A DNA stretch of 64,000 nt from Tetrastigma voinierianum (Eukaryota > Streptophyta > Magnoliopsida > Vitales > Vitaceae), in assembly GCA_016808115.1 (NCBI GenBank), contig JAEQBH010000648.1, positions 62,001 through 126,000 of the forward strand. The letters run 5' to 3'. The translations under genes were made by a program, and so were the position numbers. Below the pieces are notes generated by a model. The model ran no database searches and was not told the DNA's origin. It saw nothing but the letters and a program-made list of their open reading frames with translations. Positions within the stretch are counted from its first letter, which is position 1. Each line of letters begins with the position of its first letter. Shown here piece after piece: positions 1 through 12,767 of the stretch.

Positions 1-1552
1 TGATTGTTTATGATATCTGAATTTTGTTTCGTGTCATTTTCTTTCGTGCAAGAATCAATAAATAATTCGGGTTTTCTCAAGAACAGAATCAAAGAATAAT
101 CAGGGCGTGAACTATTAATCCTGGAAATTACAGTATTACCGCATCGTTAAACTTAGCCTAGCTCGCAAGAATTGAAATGGTTATCGCTGATGGAACAAAA
201 CACTTCGATGAAATTATGTAAGCAGACAAATAAATACAAGTCTTGAAGAAATAATACACCTTGGTAACAAATCTTATGAAACTTTGATGAATTAGAAACA
301 CTGGGAATTTCAGGATTGAGAGTCCATGATCCTAGAACTTATTTGATTATTGATTGAGGCGAAATCTTAGGTGAAAACAGCTAACAAGAAATGATAGAGG
401 CCATCCTTGGCAGATTGAGCTTTTCTAAGCCTACCCTCAATATATGCTACATATTCTCTAGTTCCTTGATTTGAGCCAAATAGTTTTATTTCAATAAACA
501 AAGAATCGAACTCGAAATTCCCTTCCTTGCAATAAACTCATAAAGAAAGAATTATCCAGTTTCTAGTTCAGAAAAAAAAAAAAGTTTACTATAAAGGAAG
601 AAACAAGTTTGGAGAAAATATTTAAATTTTTTACAATGAAGGAGGTGAAGAAGTAAAGCAAAAGCTAGTGAAATAAGGGAACTAATTTTTGTCTTGTGGC
701 CTATCTCTCTTGAACAATTAAGCTCGTGGGGGTGTTTTAACACCTAGTACCACTAATCTGTTGGTAGCATGGGAGTTGCTAGTGAAGTTCTCTAAGAGTA
801 ATAGAAAGCCTAAGAGACAAAACATTACACTATTCCCAATTCTAGAAAAACAAAAAGCAAAGGAGTTCGAAACAAGGCCTTTGAATAAAGTACATATGGA
901 AATTGAAATTCCCTAAAAGGAATTCAACATGAAGATGAATCAAGGCCAGAATTAAGAGAATCCTTAGAACATACCACCAAAAGAAGAAAAGGGTGAAGGA
1001 GTTAGAGGCGAAAGCAAGAGTATAGAGAAAAGGTAGAAGCGGGTGATTTACAGCTTAAATTTTTTAAATATCTGCAATTACCTAAGCCCGACATTACAAG
1101 CTTTAAAAAGACCTCATTGATTTTGAAGGTTGGATTTACCTACATTAGTGGAGATCAATATGAAAAACAAGCCTATGGGACTTTGACAAACATTTTAAGA
1201 AAACTCCCAGAAGATTAACTAAATCCAACATGAAGATGAAAAGGATTGAAGACATGCACACAAACACGGAAGCAGACTTACATTGAATAAAAACTGTTTA
1301 AATACATTTAGTTTATCAAGAATTTTTTGCTGATAGAAGTATACCATGTCTTATTCTTGAATCAAAAATGAAATTTAAAATGATATTGAAAGTATATCTC
1401 TTAATTCCATATCAGAAGGTGGAATGAGAAGAGTGTAGTATAGAATGAGAAAAAATGTCCTTAAAATTTTCCTAAGCTTATTTGTTTGAGGACAAACAAT
1501 TCTTTCTTTTCTTCAGCTAGGAGACGAGAAAAATTTTAGGATTTAGGGAATT
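1..1552 (+). mobile_element. 3' internal tail of a Tat-like Ty3/gypsy element, cut by the window edge
   Basis: No open frame of useful length is seen here. Two signs place it just upstream of a 3' LTR. At about 1478-1499 there is a TTTGTTTGAGGACAAACA motif, which commonly sits between the last coding region and the polypurine tract in plant Tat/Athila-type elements. At 1538-1552 there is a purine-rich AGGATTTAGGGAATT stretch directly before an LTR that starts TGATGAG. The rest is AT-rich and degenerate. The lineage call is inferred from these landmarks, because no pol domain lies in the window. Confidence 0.5.
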
Positions 1553-1689
1553 TGATGAGTCTAAAAACTGTTAGATTTTTAATCCATTTTTACGCGAGTT
1601 TATTATGAGATAAATGTTGATTTGTTGAAGAAAAGTGGATAAATTGACTCAAATTTTGTTTGGGAAAAATCGTGAAACTAATTGCAGAA

Positions 1690-2760
1690 TCGGAAAGGAT
1701 GCGCATGACGGGAATTGGTCATGTGGAAATTTAAATTGTGACAGGAATGCTCGGTTGCCGACCATTCAGTCCGCGACATCAACAAATTTTGCTTTGAAGA
1801 AGCGAAAACTTGAACAAGTGATCGTGACTTGAAAAAGGAGGTTGCGACAAAGAAAGCGTGAGAGTGAGACTAAAGGAAGCGTCGAATAAGCCGAAGAAAT
1901 TCATGCCAGCGACATCACTTTGATGTCAGCGACACTGAATATGAATGATATGAGAACACCACTCTAAGGTCGCGACAAAATCCGTCTATGAAACCCTGAG
2001 AAGGTCTTTGCAAATGAAAGAGGTTACAGCGGTTTTAAATACAAAGGTTCCATTTCGTATGCGACATCACTACTATCTTCAGCGACATAAAACATGAAGA
2101 TTCAAAGTCGCGACCAAAGATGGGAATTTGGAAGGAGGTGTAACCTGTAGCCCGATAAGCACTTGCAAGGAAGCTGAACTTGCGACCTTTACAAGTCAAG
2201 CATCGAGGAAATGATGTCGCGATCACTAATTTAAATTCGCGACACGAAGAAAATTTGGCTTGAAAAGAAATTGATGTCGACGTGCAATTGAGAGTCACGA
2301 CACAGTAAGTGGGAAGAAGGAAATTGGTTGCAGCGTAGAACTGAGGTTATAATGAAGAAAAGGAATGGGGAAACTTAAAGAAGTCGACATCATCATGATA
2401 TCCACGACATAAAGTGAAAGATATGAAGACAAGAAGACCACCCGACAATTGCGACCAAAGGAATCGAGTCACAACATGATCATCCTCTGAGCGCAAAGTG
2501 AGCCGCCCAGCCAAAAGCTGGCTTGTCGCAACTCTCGGAAATTCAGGTGAAAAAGAAATTGATGTATGACATATGGCGAGAATCGCGACATCAACATTGA
2601 AGGAACATTGAGCAAATGGAAATTAGCGACCACACACGATGTCGCGACCGATCAGCGTGCAAGACAAGCGGTTGCAACTTAAAAAGATCGCAGTGATCAT
2701 GGCGATCAAGACAAGTCCATGTCGCGACATCCAGCGGTCGCGACATGGGACGGTGGTTTG
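1690..2760 (+). repeat. Dense GCGACAT / TCGCGAC motif cluster in the LTR U3 region
   Basis: Short degenerate copies of GTCGCGACAT, GCGACATCA and related words recur every 20-80 bases, with varied sequence between them. The core TCGCGA is palindromic and CpG-rich. The same style of cluster appears in the other copy of this LTR (18.85-20.1 kb) and, inverted, in family C LTRs (9.0-9.87 kb and 12.0-12.76 kb). It is upstream of the TATA box in family B, so it occupies the U3 promoter region. Confidence 0.65.
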
Positions 2761-2816
2761 GGCTTTTTTCTTTGGATTTCCACAGGCATTTAGGGATTCG
2801 ACCCGAATTCATTTAC

Positions 2817-2827
2817 GATATAAATAG
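2817..2827 (+). promoter_or_regulatory. Probable LTR TATA box
   Basis: GATATAAATAG lies after the GCGAC-rich part and ahead of a T-rich tract. The homologous position in the second LTR copy has TTTATAAATA at 20172-20181. This is a conserved promoter position between two copies. Confidence 0.5.
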
Positions 2828-4271
2828 ATAGCTTTAGATAAGCCGCGACTTAGTCTTCGGCTGCCGACAAAGGAAAGAAGAGGGCTCGGTGTATATTTTA
2901 GGTAGAATTTTATTTTTTCATTTTTAGTTTAATTTTTCGGTTTGGGTGTGAAGTAGAAGGCAGTGAGAGCTAGATTTTAGTTATGTTATTTTTCTTAAGT
3001 ATTCTGCACGAAAATTTTATGAAATCTAGACAAAATTAAGATTATTTCTTCCTCGGTTATTACAATTATAATGGTTGTGCGTGATCGATTGCTCCCATTT
3101 GTAATTACTTAATCACGATGTCAGAAACATAACTCTGAAGTTTGATTTACATTTAATTCTGATGCTCTGCACAAATTTACGGAGAATTAATTTGGGTTCG
3201 GTTTTTGCCAATCGGTGTCGTTTTTAATGGATAAGTTCAGTGGCTGGTACCTGAGTACCAGTTGAGGGAATGTATGTCCTTACTACGATATCAGGGATGC
3301 CCTCTGTGACACGAGAGACGGATTCTGAGTTAAGAGCATTCTTTTAAGGTATGTTCAACTACCGTGTGTTCTTGAGCTCTACGAGGAGTTCATTTGATCG
3401 TACATTCGCTCATGGTATTGATTGGAGGGTGTATTTAACAATATAAATAATCAAGAGGATTCACTTAATCTACAGGTGAGAATTCCAATCAAAGTGTTAG
3501 CTTAAAGATCTAATCCAAGGGAAAGGGATGAACCCATAGATGTTTGAAAGGTTGAGCCACGATTGAGTAGTAGGAAATTTTGCAAAAATCCTTAAAAGGG
3601 TAAAGCAAAGTTCTGCTATCAACAGGAAATGGGTGTGAAGTATTGAAAAGAAAAACACTTGGATCTTGCAAGAAAATTTAGATCTAGTAAATTTGAGGTT
3701 AGATCTTGTCTTCGAAGCAAGGATATCTAATCGTGAATATGGAAGAAATCAATTCCAATAATTGGGAAATCTTGGACAAAAAATCAAATCCATACATAAA
3801 ATAGAGCAATGGTTTAGTGCTGGAATTATTTGTTCCATTGTATTTCATTGATAGTTTTAGTTCTCGCGAGGCGGTTCAATCCATTCTTTTATAGACAATT
3901 TATTTTTTATTCATTTACTTTTGTTTTAGCTTAATTTGAATATATTTCAATAGTATAGGGATTTTTAATTTGTGTTGTTTAGATAAAACCTTCTATTTAT
4001 AGGTTTGGGTGATAGTATGAAATTTCAGTAGTTGGGGTAGTTGATGCGTGGTCGCTATCAATCTGCGTGGGACCGTGCGGACTTTACATTCAGATTTTGC
4101 TTGTATGACTTGTGTCTTTGCGAATTCATCATTGAACTTGAAGCCCTTATTTTTAAATCATGAACAATTAAGAAAACTATTTTATCAGCAAAATTATCCA
4201 AAATATACTTTTATGTATGCAAGAGAAGTGTAAAGCTCTTATGTTATGTTAATTTGAGGGGTTTTAATGCA

Positions 4272-5851
4272 TATAGAAAAATGAAACGATTGCATCCATG
4301 AGTGGGACATTGGTCAATTTCGGGGTGCCTTCGTGACGGATGGCGATTAGTGCATCCCGTCAGGCGATTCATTCGGTATATCATTCAATTCAAGATGTCG
4401 GAATTGGCCGATTAGTTTAATTAAATTTTATCATTCATTCATTCGGCTTTCAAATATCACATTTCAATTCCATATTCTTTCGTATTATCTTTTCAAAGAT
4501 ATACTCAATCTGTATACTTATTTCATGTACTTTCATTTCATTACTTCCATTTCATAGTTACTTGGTAAACTACCAAAATGGCAAATCTGAAGATAGGAAG
4601 TCGAGGAAGAGAACAAACCGGTTATCTATCCTTTGTCTCTTTAGATTCCAATCCTGGAATTGAGTTCAGCGCCGTCTTCACCGCTAGCCAAATATAAATT
4701 CTTCCATCTTAATTGGTTAAACAAATACTCATACTAAACAAGCTTCACGGCGAGTGCAGTGCAGCTTTTCATGATCTCATTCTTATTTGAACCCCCCCAT
4801 CAATCGTTTCTTAAGGTCCACCAACGATCGATTATACGAATACAAGCTTAACGGTGAAAAAAATATGCAAAAACAAAGTTTCTTTGGAAGCGGTACAGTA
4901 CCACTTTGGTAGTACGGTGCAGTCCACGCTACCGGTGGGTACCGGCACCCGGTTTGAGTGAATGCAGGTACCGCCTTATGCATCATGGATGCAGGATACC
5001 GCTCTTTGGTACGGTGCCGCTCTCACGGGTTTTCCAGGAAATGGATTTTGGCATTTCGCTGCATTTTCTTCCACAAACCTTCTCCAATTCATCCCATATA
5101 AAACCCACCATGGAATCCACCCAAAACAACTCCAAAGGTGGTTCATAATCAATGAAAATCCTTTTTTTCTTATGTTAGGGCTTTTCCCCAAAATCAAGAA
5201 CATAAAAAAGGAAGTTAGGGTTTGATTTTTCTTACCTTATCTCATCAAATCTCCTCTTATTGGTAGCTTGATCCCTTAGGAGGAAGAAATGGGAAGCAAA
5301 CCCAACCAAAACCACTCATTCTTACGACCTAGCCTTTTCTCCCCTTTTCTCCTCACTTCTCTCAAACGGGTTTGCTCGACAAATGAGCTCTCAGGAGCCA
5401 CTTTTGAGTCTTGAGTGTTACAAATCTTACTTAAGTGTAGGCATGTTTGGCACTTCCACCTCCCTCTCATTTCTCATTTTCTCATTTTGGACTTTGATTC
5501 TTTATTTACATAGGCCTTGTTTGGCCTTAACCATTACAATCTCCTATTATTCATGGCCATTCATTTATCCATAAATTCAATTAGACATTTATTCTTAATA
5601 ACAATTGACCCTTAGGTCCTTATTTTACAAATTTTCCACATTTTCCCTTTTTCACTTGGGTTTATTTCCGGGTTCAATTAATTTCTCATTTTAGCATATA
5701 ATATTCAATCATATGCTCACACTTTCAATTTACATTTCACAATTTATCAATTTATCTACTTTCCCCGAAAAACCCAAGTTTGGCTCAATTCATACCCGGA
5801 ATATATCATAAAATTATTATAAAAATTCTAGGGTATTTTTGGGGCGTTACA
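4272..5851 (-). mobile_element. LTR of a minus-strand gypsy element (family D), probably solo or truncated
   Basis: Read on the minus strand, the LTR begins TGTAACGCCCCAAAAATACC at 5851, a common start of plant chromovirus (Tekay-like) LTRs. The body contains a CACTAATCGCCATCCGTCAC stretch near 4330-4360. The terminal ACA at 5849-5851 on the plus strand is sharp. The other end near 4272 is a guess. No coding domain lies beside it. Confidence 0.5.
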
Positions 5852-6030
5852 ATCTGGGTATTTTCTTTTCCAATACTTCATACCCATTTCTTATGACTGC
5901 AGATTTCTTGCTTTCCAAGACATAGTAGTTGCAAGGTTTCTACAACGAGAATGATGTCTCATCCTTAAGAAATAAAAGAGTTTTCTCTTTCCTTGATTAG
6001 ATCTCATGCTAACATGGGATCAAGAGCCCA

Positions 6031-8184
6031 TGACACCCCGAACCAGGTCGTTGACTGCGGAATCAATCCCGCGGAAACACTGCGAATGTCGGGTGACCCG
6101 ACATTTCTCCACGAAAATCGGGCGAGTTTCCTTTGTGCGGGGGCTCTACCCCGAATACAAAACATATACCTGTCCCAAACAGTGCAATAGATCCAATATA
6201 TCCAATATATCCAATCACATGAGTATCTGGCCATAGGCCCTAAGCGATACTCATAATACATACCCCAACTATGAATCAACAATACCACCCCGACAGACCA
6301 CAGATTTTAATATTTTCACTCTTATACAATACATACATTAAACTTAAAAGGAGTTCTAATACAGCCTTTACATCAAAGCCCGGCCGACTTCCTTCACAAT
6401 CCTCGGTCTCTGGGGCAGGCCGTCCCTACGCCACGCTCCACATACTTGGCAAATAATATCCCTCGACAGGGTAAGCTAATGCTCAATAGTGGAATCGCCC
6501 TAAGTGGGCTACTCACCACCCTAAGTGCGTGCAATGTTCCAAATTAAACACACATTCAAGCAAGTAAGCTGATCCTACTTGAATGTCTGCATGACCAACT
6601 CGGATCCAGGAGTCCTCACCGGCTCCCTCACACTACGCCTAAACCGGTATGAGGAATTTCTATTTTGTTTGTTTGTGGACAGCCTCCGTGTGTATATATC
6701 GAATTGGGTCGCTCTCGACGATTGATATATTATTTGTTGTGGACTACCCTCCGATGAATATCAATTGGGCGCTCCGACGATTGATATTTTAATTTATAGA
6801 TAGTGTATTTTTTAGGCAACCTCGAACCATTTTCTCTAGACTCATCTCATGCACTCACTCCTATAGTCCTAGGAATTGTTCCAGTGCATATGGAATGCAT
6901 GTGTGCTAATTCCAATACAGTCTAATTCACATGTAAATATATAAACATGCATATATTTACAAAACAATCCAATTCACACAATCATGTCAGTATAGAAATT
7001 CTCATTTCATCACATCAAACTTGCTTCATGAAATTTAATGATCAAACACGAGCAATTCAGCTTTAATCCCACTCGATCAAACACATTAATTCACAAAATA
7101 TAATTTGGAAACAGCATTTGGGGAATAGTGAAACTCTCGGTTACCATTCTCGAAAAATCACAATTCATCGGTTCACTTTGTGAACCCGCATTTCACGGTC
7201 ATTCCCGACCTTTTTCATATCAAGCATACATTTAATGCACAATTTATCACCAATTTCACCCAAACAGCCCATACTGTGCGAACGCCCAAAAATGTAATTT
7301 TTTCACACTTGAGTCCCTAAGCTTTGGACCTATCAGTGTAGGCCCCTCTCGGCCTCATTCGACTCAATCCATGATTTATCACATAATTTGTGAAATAAAA
7401 CACTCAAACAAGCCGTAACAGCCCGTAACAGCCACTTTGTTTCCATTAGGTTTCAATAAATTCAAACAATTCGGTCCCCGAATTTGGGATCGATCAACTG
7501 CCCCTCACGGCTCATTCGTCAAACATCGAAAAGTACTTAAGAAGAATAAAACCCAAGTAGGAGAAACCCCTACCTCAAGAGTTTGTCTAAACTCCTTAAA
7601 TCAGTACCCATTGAAGCCCTCTCGCATGGCGGCTTTCCTTCTTGTCCGGTTGCCCGGCGGTTGGATTTGCGGTATTCTAGAGAGAAGTCTCTCTCTCTAA
7701 AAAAACTCCCAAACTGCTGCTGCATCTCACGTTTTTTTCTGTTACTGCCCAATTTATGGTTCTTTAAATTGTAGGAGATGAGCACTGTAGCATTTTTTGT
7801 CTTTTTGTGCCATTTAATCAAATTTCAAATTGCCAATTTTGTCCATCTTTTCCCAGTTTTGACATTCGACACTATCTCGCCCGTCCATTTTCATTATTTC
7901 TCTACTCATACCACTTATGGCACATGAGTACTTGTTATATGTGGCTTTAAATGTGTCGAAAATCGTTTCTGACACCGGCAACGATGCCTCGGCGATGTAA
8001 ATTATTATCTCGGGTGTACGGGAAATTTCACGTGCTAGCTAAGATTTGTGAGAACGATTTCAACGGTCTGATCCGTTTTGTCGTCGAGATCTAGAGAATA
8101 AATTATAGATTTTTAGCGAAATTACAATTTAAATGCAAAAATACGATTTTGCCTTTTTTCGAGAGGTAGGATTTCTCGGGTCTC
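6031..8184 (-). mobile_element. Chromovirus-type LTR, family A, copy 1
   Basis: Family A is defined by the two LTRs of the complete element at 30404-49600. Shared blocks here include the GAAAATCGGGCGAGT..CTTTGTG..GGGGCTCTACCC block near 6115-6155, GGTAAGCTAATGCTCAATAG near 6470, TGCATATGGAATGCATG near 6885-6905, CTACCTCAAGAG near 7570, an AGAGAGAAGTCTCTCTCTCT block near 7678, and ACACCGGCAACGATGCCTC near 7972. The first bases (TGACACCCC instead of TGTGACGCCCC) and the last are mutated. No target duplication is visible. It runs 5'-3' on the minus strand by analogy with the element at 30-49 kb. Confidence 0.75.
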
Positions 8185-9867
8185 TAGTCATTCTTCAGAC
8201 CAATGGAAACTCTGAGTGAAATTAAATTGATATATCACTCAGCCCATTCTCAAACCATGAGCAAATTGAGGATTTATCTAAGTAACCTTTGAGAGAGCTC
8301 ATTTGTTCCTAACTTCAAATTAGTCTAACATACCCCCAAATGGCGAGTGCAAGCTCTCGGGGAATCTCCATCTACTGTGTCACTCGAGGAGGGCCTCCTG
8401 AAATCAGAATAGGCAATAGTCCTTTCATGGGTGTAAACTCTTTAAAATTTAGGAACTGATTAATACTCGAGAACAACACCGTTCAAATAAGATTCAACCA
8501 TTGACTGAGGGGAATTTCTTCTCATTGTGCAGAAAAGACCATAACTAACATCAGATCTTCCCCAGTGGAAGTTGTGTTCTCGAAAACTGGATTACAACAT
8601 ACATTGAAATACCGATCAAGAAAATTCCCTTTGTAGCGCAATCAAACGGAGAAACAAGGCTCCATCATTTTGTACGAGTTTAGTAAATTGGCTTGATGTC
8701 GTAAATTAATTTCAACATTAAATTTCACTTCAAAACTTATGAACAAATTACTGCTTCAGATCCAGTAACAAATCAAAATCTCAGGCTAACGCTAATCTAC
8801 AAAGAAAAGGAAAATAAGAAAAAGAAAATAAAAGAAAAAAAATATATAATACAAAGGAGTCCTCAGCTCCCCATGTACTCTAGTTCGTTGTTGTTGACTG
8901 ACTACCTCACTTTTTCAGTCTTTTCTATTTATAGAGCCCTAAAAGTTTGGGCCTAACTTCAATGCTTCTTTTATGAATCCCTAAAATTTAGGACCAAGTT
9001 GTCTTCTTAGTCGCGACCTAAAAGTTGTGTCGCAACAGAGTTTTGTGTTCTTTGTTGTAGGTCCTTGTTGCAGGTATGTAGTAGTCTGTCGCGACTTGAA
9101 GATCTTGTACTCATTCTTGCTTAAGTTGCGACAACACATTTTTGTTGCAACATTTTTCTCTCCTTCAGTATGATAACTCTGTCACGACTAAGTTTCCTTT
9201 GTCACGAAAATGTGCATTGCGTTATCGAATAGTTATGTCCTTGACATACGATAATCATGTTGCAGCTTATAGTTTTGGTGCATCTTACGCAAGGATTCTG
9301 CCATGACTGAAGTTTCCATGTTCTCCCTTGGATTTCAGTCGCGACAGTGTTTTCTTGGTTGCAACATTGATGCTGAACTGCTTCTTCAAATTGGTGTCGT
9401 GACTTAACTATTCTTGTTCCCTGCTTGACATTTCTGTTGATACGGCTCTTGTTGCAACCTTTATCTTGTATTATATAATTTCTATGCGACTCGATAAGTT
9501 TGTCACGACAGAGGCTTGTTGCCACTGAGCTTGACTTCTTGTTGCAACCTTGTTCTAATGTTGCGACATGTCTTCTTGGTGTTTGTCAAATATTTGCTGT
9601 CGCGACCCAGATTTCATGTCGCAATAAGATTTCTTTTCATTTGTGTGGCAACCTCTGTGGAGCCAAAGTGCATCCTTGACGGAGTTACGCCGCCCTTAAC
9701 TTAGTTTCCTTATCGCAACTTCCTTTTTGATGTTGCGACCTAGACTTTTGTGTTTGGGGATGTTTTGCATGTCGCAAACCCAATATGCTATGTCTCGACG
9801 ACTCTTTTCTACATGCAGCATATTTTCCTATCGTGACCTAGTTTTTCTGGTCGCGACATAACTTTTA
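8185..9867 (-). mobile_element. Tat-like LTR, family C, copy 1 (partial)
   Basis: On the minus strand this block has a TATA box (CTATAAATAG, 8925-8934), then a T/C-rich tract, then a 3' part similar to family B, for example an ACTTAGATAAATCCTC block near 8270-8285. Upstream of the TATA box the sequence is packed with GTCGCGAC and TTGCGAC words (9010-9867). The family B LTRs have the same layout. The segment from about 8705 is repeated at 11690-12767. The outer end is lost at the junction with the next LTR. Confidence 0.6.
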
Positions 9868-11682
9868 TGTGACGCCCTAATTCCCAGGGGTTCGTTGCAA
9901 CTCGTCAACCCACGGAATATTCGTGGACGTCGGGTAGCCCGACACCACTCATGAAAATCGGGTAGAGTCACCTTTGTCTGGAAACTCTACCCCGAAATAC
10001 AACATCTGAGAAACCGGAGGTTCTAGCGACCACCATAGGGTCCACATGCGAGTAAAATAGCCACTTGGGCCCATGCATCAATACTCACAAAATATATATC
10101 AACTACGTAACAATAGTTCAAGAGTTAATAAGTCACTCTTAGTTCAAACATATATTAAAATTTAAAGTTTCTAATACATGTTTTACAACGAATACCAAAG
10201 CCCGCAGCTGGCTTCCCAGCTACAAAAGCGTGGCACTAGTGAGGCGTCGTCCTCCTGTGCGCTCACTGTCACGAAATACAATCTGCTCAGCCCAGGGTAG
10301 GCAAAACCCGATAGTGATAATATTCTACATGGGTTACTCCCCACCTAAGTGCACATGTCATGGCAAACAAACACATCAAGCAAATACATGATCCTACTTG
10401 AATGTCTACATGCCCAATCCCATGTCTCGAGTCCTCACCGACTCCCTCACACATGCCTAAGCCAAATGCAAGTAAAATACAGTTTTCAAAACAAAAGATT
10501 TTAGTTCTCAAAAACTTACTACCGAGATTCGGTAAATATATTGGACTACCCTCCCAGGCGAATCTGTTGGATAACCTTCCCAAACAATTCATGGGCCCCT
10601 CCGACGTGAATTGTTGGACAATCTCCCAACACAATTCTTTGGAAAATCTTCCGTCGAAATTCCTTTCACAAACATTTTTGTTTTTGTTTTCTTTCATTTC
10701 ATGCACTCACACCTAATATTTTAGGTTGCCCCAGTGCATATGGAATGCATTATGCCAATTCCAAAATATTCATGCTAATATATAAAACATGTATATACTA
10801 ACATAATTAACTCACATAATTCATGTTATTCAATTTGAAACCAATAACACCAAATTAAATTTCGCGTGAAATTTAATTAGTAAATCAAGTAATTTATTTT
10901 GAATCACCCAAAATACACAGCAATACCGTGAATAGTAGAGCCACAGGGTCGATAGCATTTCACGACCTTCACGCAAAAGGATCTTCGCTCGGTTAAAGTG
11001 TTTTGAGACCGAAAACATGACTAATTCAAGCCTCAAAATATCTGACCATTCATGGCTCTTGCGTGAATAATACTTGCCGTGGGAAGACCCTACCTCTTGG
11101 AATAGTCGAACTCCACCCCAAATCGATTGTCACCAGCGTAGCCCTCGCTACGTAAGGCAACTTTACTTCTTGGCACGAAGGAGCCGATGAATTGAAACGC
11201 GAGAAATCTAGAAAGAAGTCACACTCTCTCTCTCTAGAATCTGGATCCACAACCCACTGCACGTTTTCTTCTTTATTTTGGAGAAAACTATTTTTATCTT
11301 TGTCCATACTCATTTTAAACTTTCACTAATTGCATCCATGTCCCTTCATCTTGATTTTTGACACATGGCTTAATCTAAGCCATTCATCTTCATCATCTCA
11401 CTAATCATGCAACATGTGTCACATGGGTACATGTAGTAGGTGACTTTTGTCACATCACATGTCTTTCACAAGCCGTTTTAAGGCACCTGACACCCGGTGC
11501 CTCGAAAAACGTGAAAATTCCGACTGTCTCTGAATTAAACGAAATTCAACGTGGTAGCTAGATTTTGTGAGACGATTCCAATAGTGAAATCCGTTTTGTC
11601 ATTCGATATCTAGAATAATTTCGGGTTTTGACCGAAAATATCGTTTTACCGCACCGAAAATTGAATTTTCTTAGGTTTTACA
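9868..11682 (-). mobile_element. Chromovirus-type LTR, family A, copy 2 (complete ends)
   Basis: Plus-strand ends are TGTGACGCCC at 9868 and GGTTTTACA ending at 11682, the same termini as the LTRs of the complete element at 30404-49600. Its length of 1815 bp agrees with those LTRs. The bases flanking it (TTTTA left, TAAAT right) do not match, so it is not a simple solo LTR with intact target duplication. Recombination with neighbouring copies is likely, because the adjoining LTR-C and LTR-A sequences recur directly to the right. Confidence 0.8.
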
Positions 11683-12767
11683 TAAATGAATGAATTTCAA
11701 CATTAATTCCCGCTACAAACTTACGAGCAGTTGCACTTCAAATCGATAACATATCAAAATCTCGAATACGCGCTAATATATCTACGAAGAAAAGGAAAAT
11801 AAGAAAAATAAAAGAAAAGAAAAAGAAAAATATAATACAAAGGAGTCCTCAGCTCCCCAGGTACTCTGGTTCATTGTTGCTGACTGGCTACCTCGCTTTT
11901 TTCAATCTTTTCTATTTATAGAGCCCTAAAAGTTTGGGCCTAACTTCAATGCTTCTTTTATGAATCCTTAAATTTTAGGCCCAAGTTGTCTTCTCAATCG
12001 TGACCTGAAAGTTGTGTCGCAACAGAGTTTTGTGTTCTTTGTTGTAGGTCCTTGTTGCAGGTATGTAGTAGTCTATCGCGACTTGAAGATCTTGTACTCA
12101 TTCTTGCTTGAGTTGCAACAACACATTTTTGTTGCGACATTTTTCTCTCCTTTAGTATGATAACTCTGTCGCGACCAAGTTTCCATTGTCACGAAAATAT
12201 TCTGTGCATTCCTCAAATAGTTATGTCTGACAGCATCGATGAATCGTATCGCGACACGGAGTTCCCGGTGCGGCACGCAGGTTGGTGTGCAACGAGACAT
12301 GTTCTCCTTGGATTTTAGTGGCGGCCGGTGTTTTCTTGGTTGCGAAGCATTGATGTTGGCCCGCTTCTTCAAATTGGTGTGCGACTAACTATTCGCTTGT
12401 TAAACTGACATTCTGTTAGCTCTTGTTGCGGCATTGTCTTGTATTATATGCATTTTTATGAACGTAAGTCACGATAAAACAGAAACGTGCCACTGAGCTT
12501 GACTTCTTGTTGCAACCTTGTTCTAATGTTGCGACATGGCTTCTTGGTGTTTGTCAAATATTTGCTGTCCCAACCCAGATTTCATGTCGCGACAAGATTT
12601 CTTTCCATTTGTGTGGCAACCTTTGTCGCGACCCAAAAAGTCTGTCGCAACGGAGTTCTGCCGCCACTTAACTCATTTCCTTGTCGCAACTTCCTTTTTG
12701 ATGTTGCGACCTGGACTTTTGTGTTTGGGGATGTTTTGCATGTCGCAACCCCAATATGCTATATCTC
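11683..12767 (-). mobile_element. Tat-like LTR, family C, copy 2 (partial)
   Basis: This repeats the 8705-9800 block in the same order: the AAGAAAAGGAAAATAAGAAA tract, AAAGGAGTCCTCAGCTCCCC, the TATA box at 11912-11921, then the GTCGCGAC/TTGCAAC-rich part. Around 12190-12500 this copy is more disturbed, with small deletions. It breaks off at 12764-12768 in the word TCTC, joining directly to the middle of a family A LTR. Confidence 0.65.

Larger units (their letters stand above)
1553..4271 (+). mobile_element. LTR of Tat-like family B, copy 1 (probable 3' LTR)
   Basis: This copy starts TGATGAG after a polypurine-like tract. It shares order and blocks of sequence with the bounded solo LTR at 18622-21687. 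Shared blocks are a GCGACAT-rich first part, a TATA box, a T-rich tract after it, a GAAGTATTG..AAAGAAAAA block near 3635-3655, and a GGGGTAGTTGAT...CGTGGGA..TGCGGACTT block near 4035-4085. The right end is approximate. No target duplication was found, as expected if this is one LTR of a larger element. Confidence 0.6.

Noticed and set aside
4783..5225. Cluster of 67-87 codon frames on both strands near GGTACCG-rich sequence
   Set aside because: They overlap in opposite strands within a gypsy LTR and have no domain similarity.
10287..10706. 139-codon minus-strand frame, partly recurring at 48151-48534
   Set aside because: The recurrence is explained by both lying in family A LTRs. The frame is not kept in the other copies.
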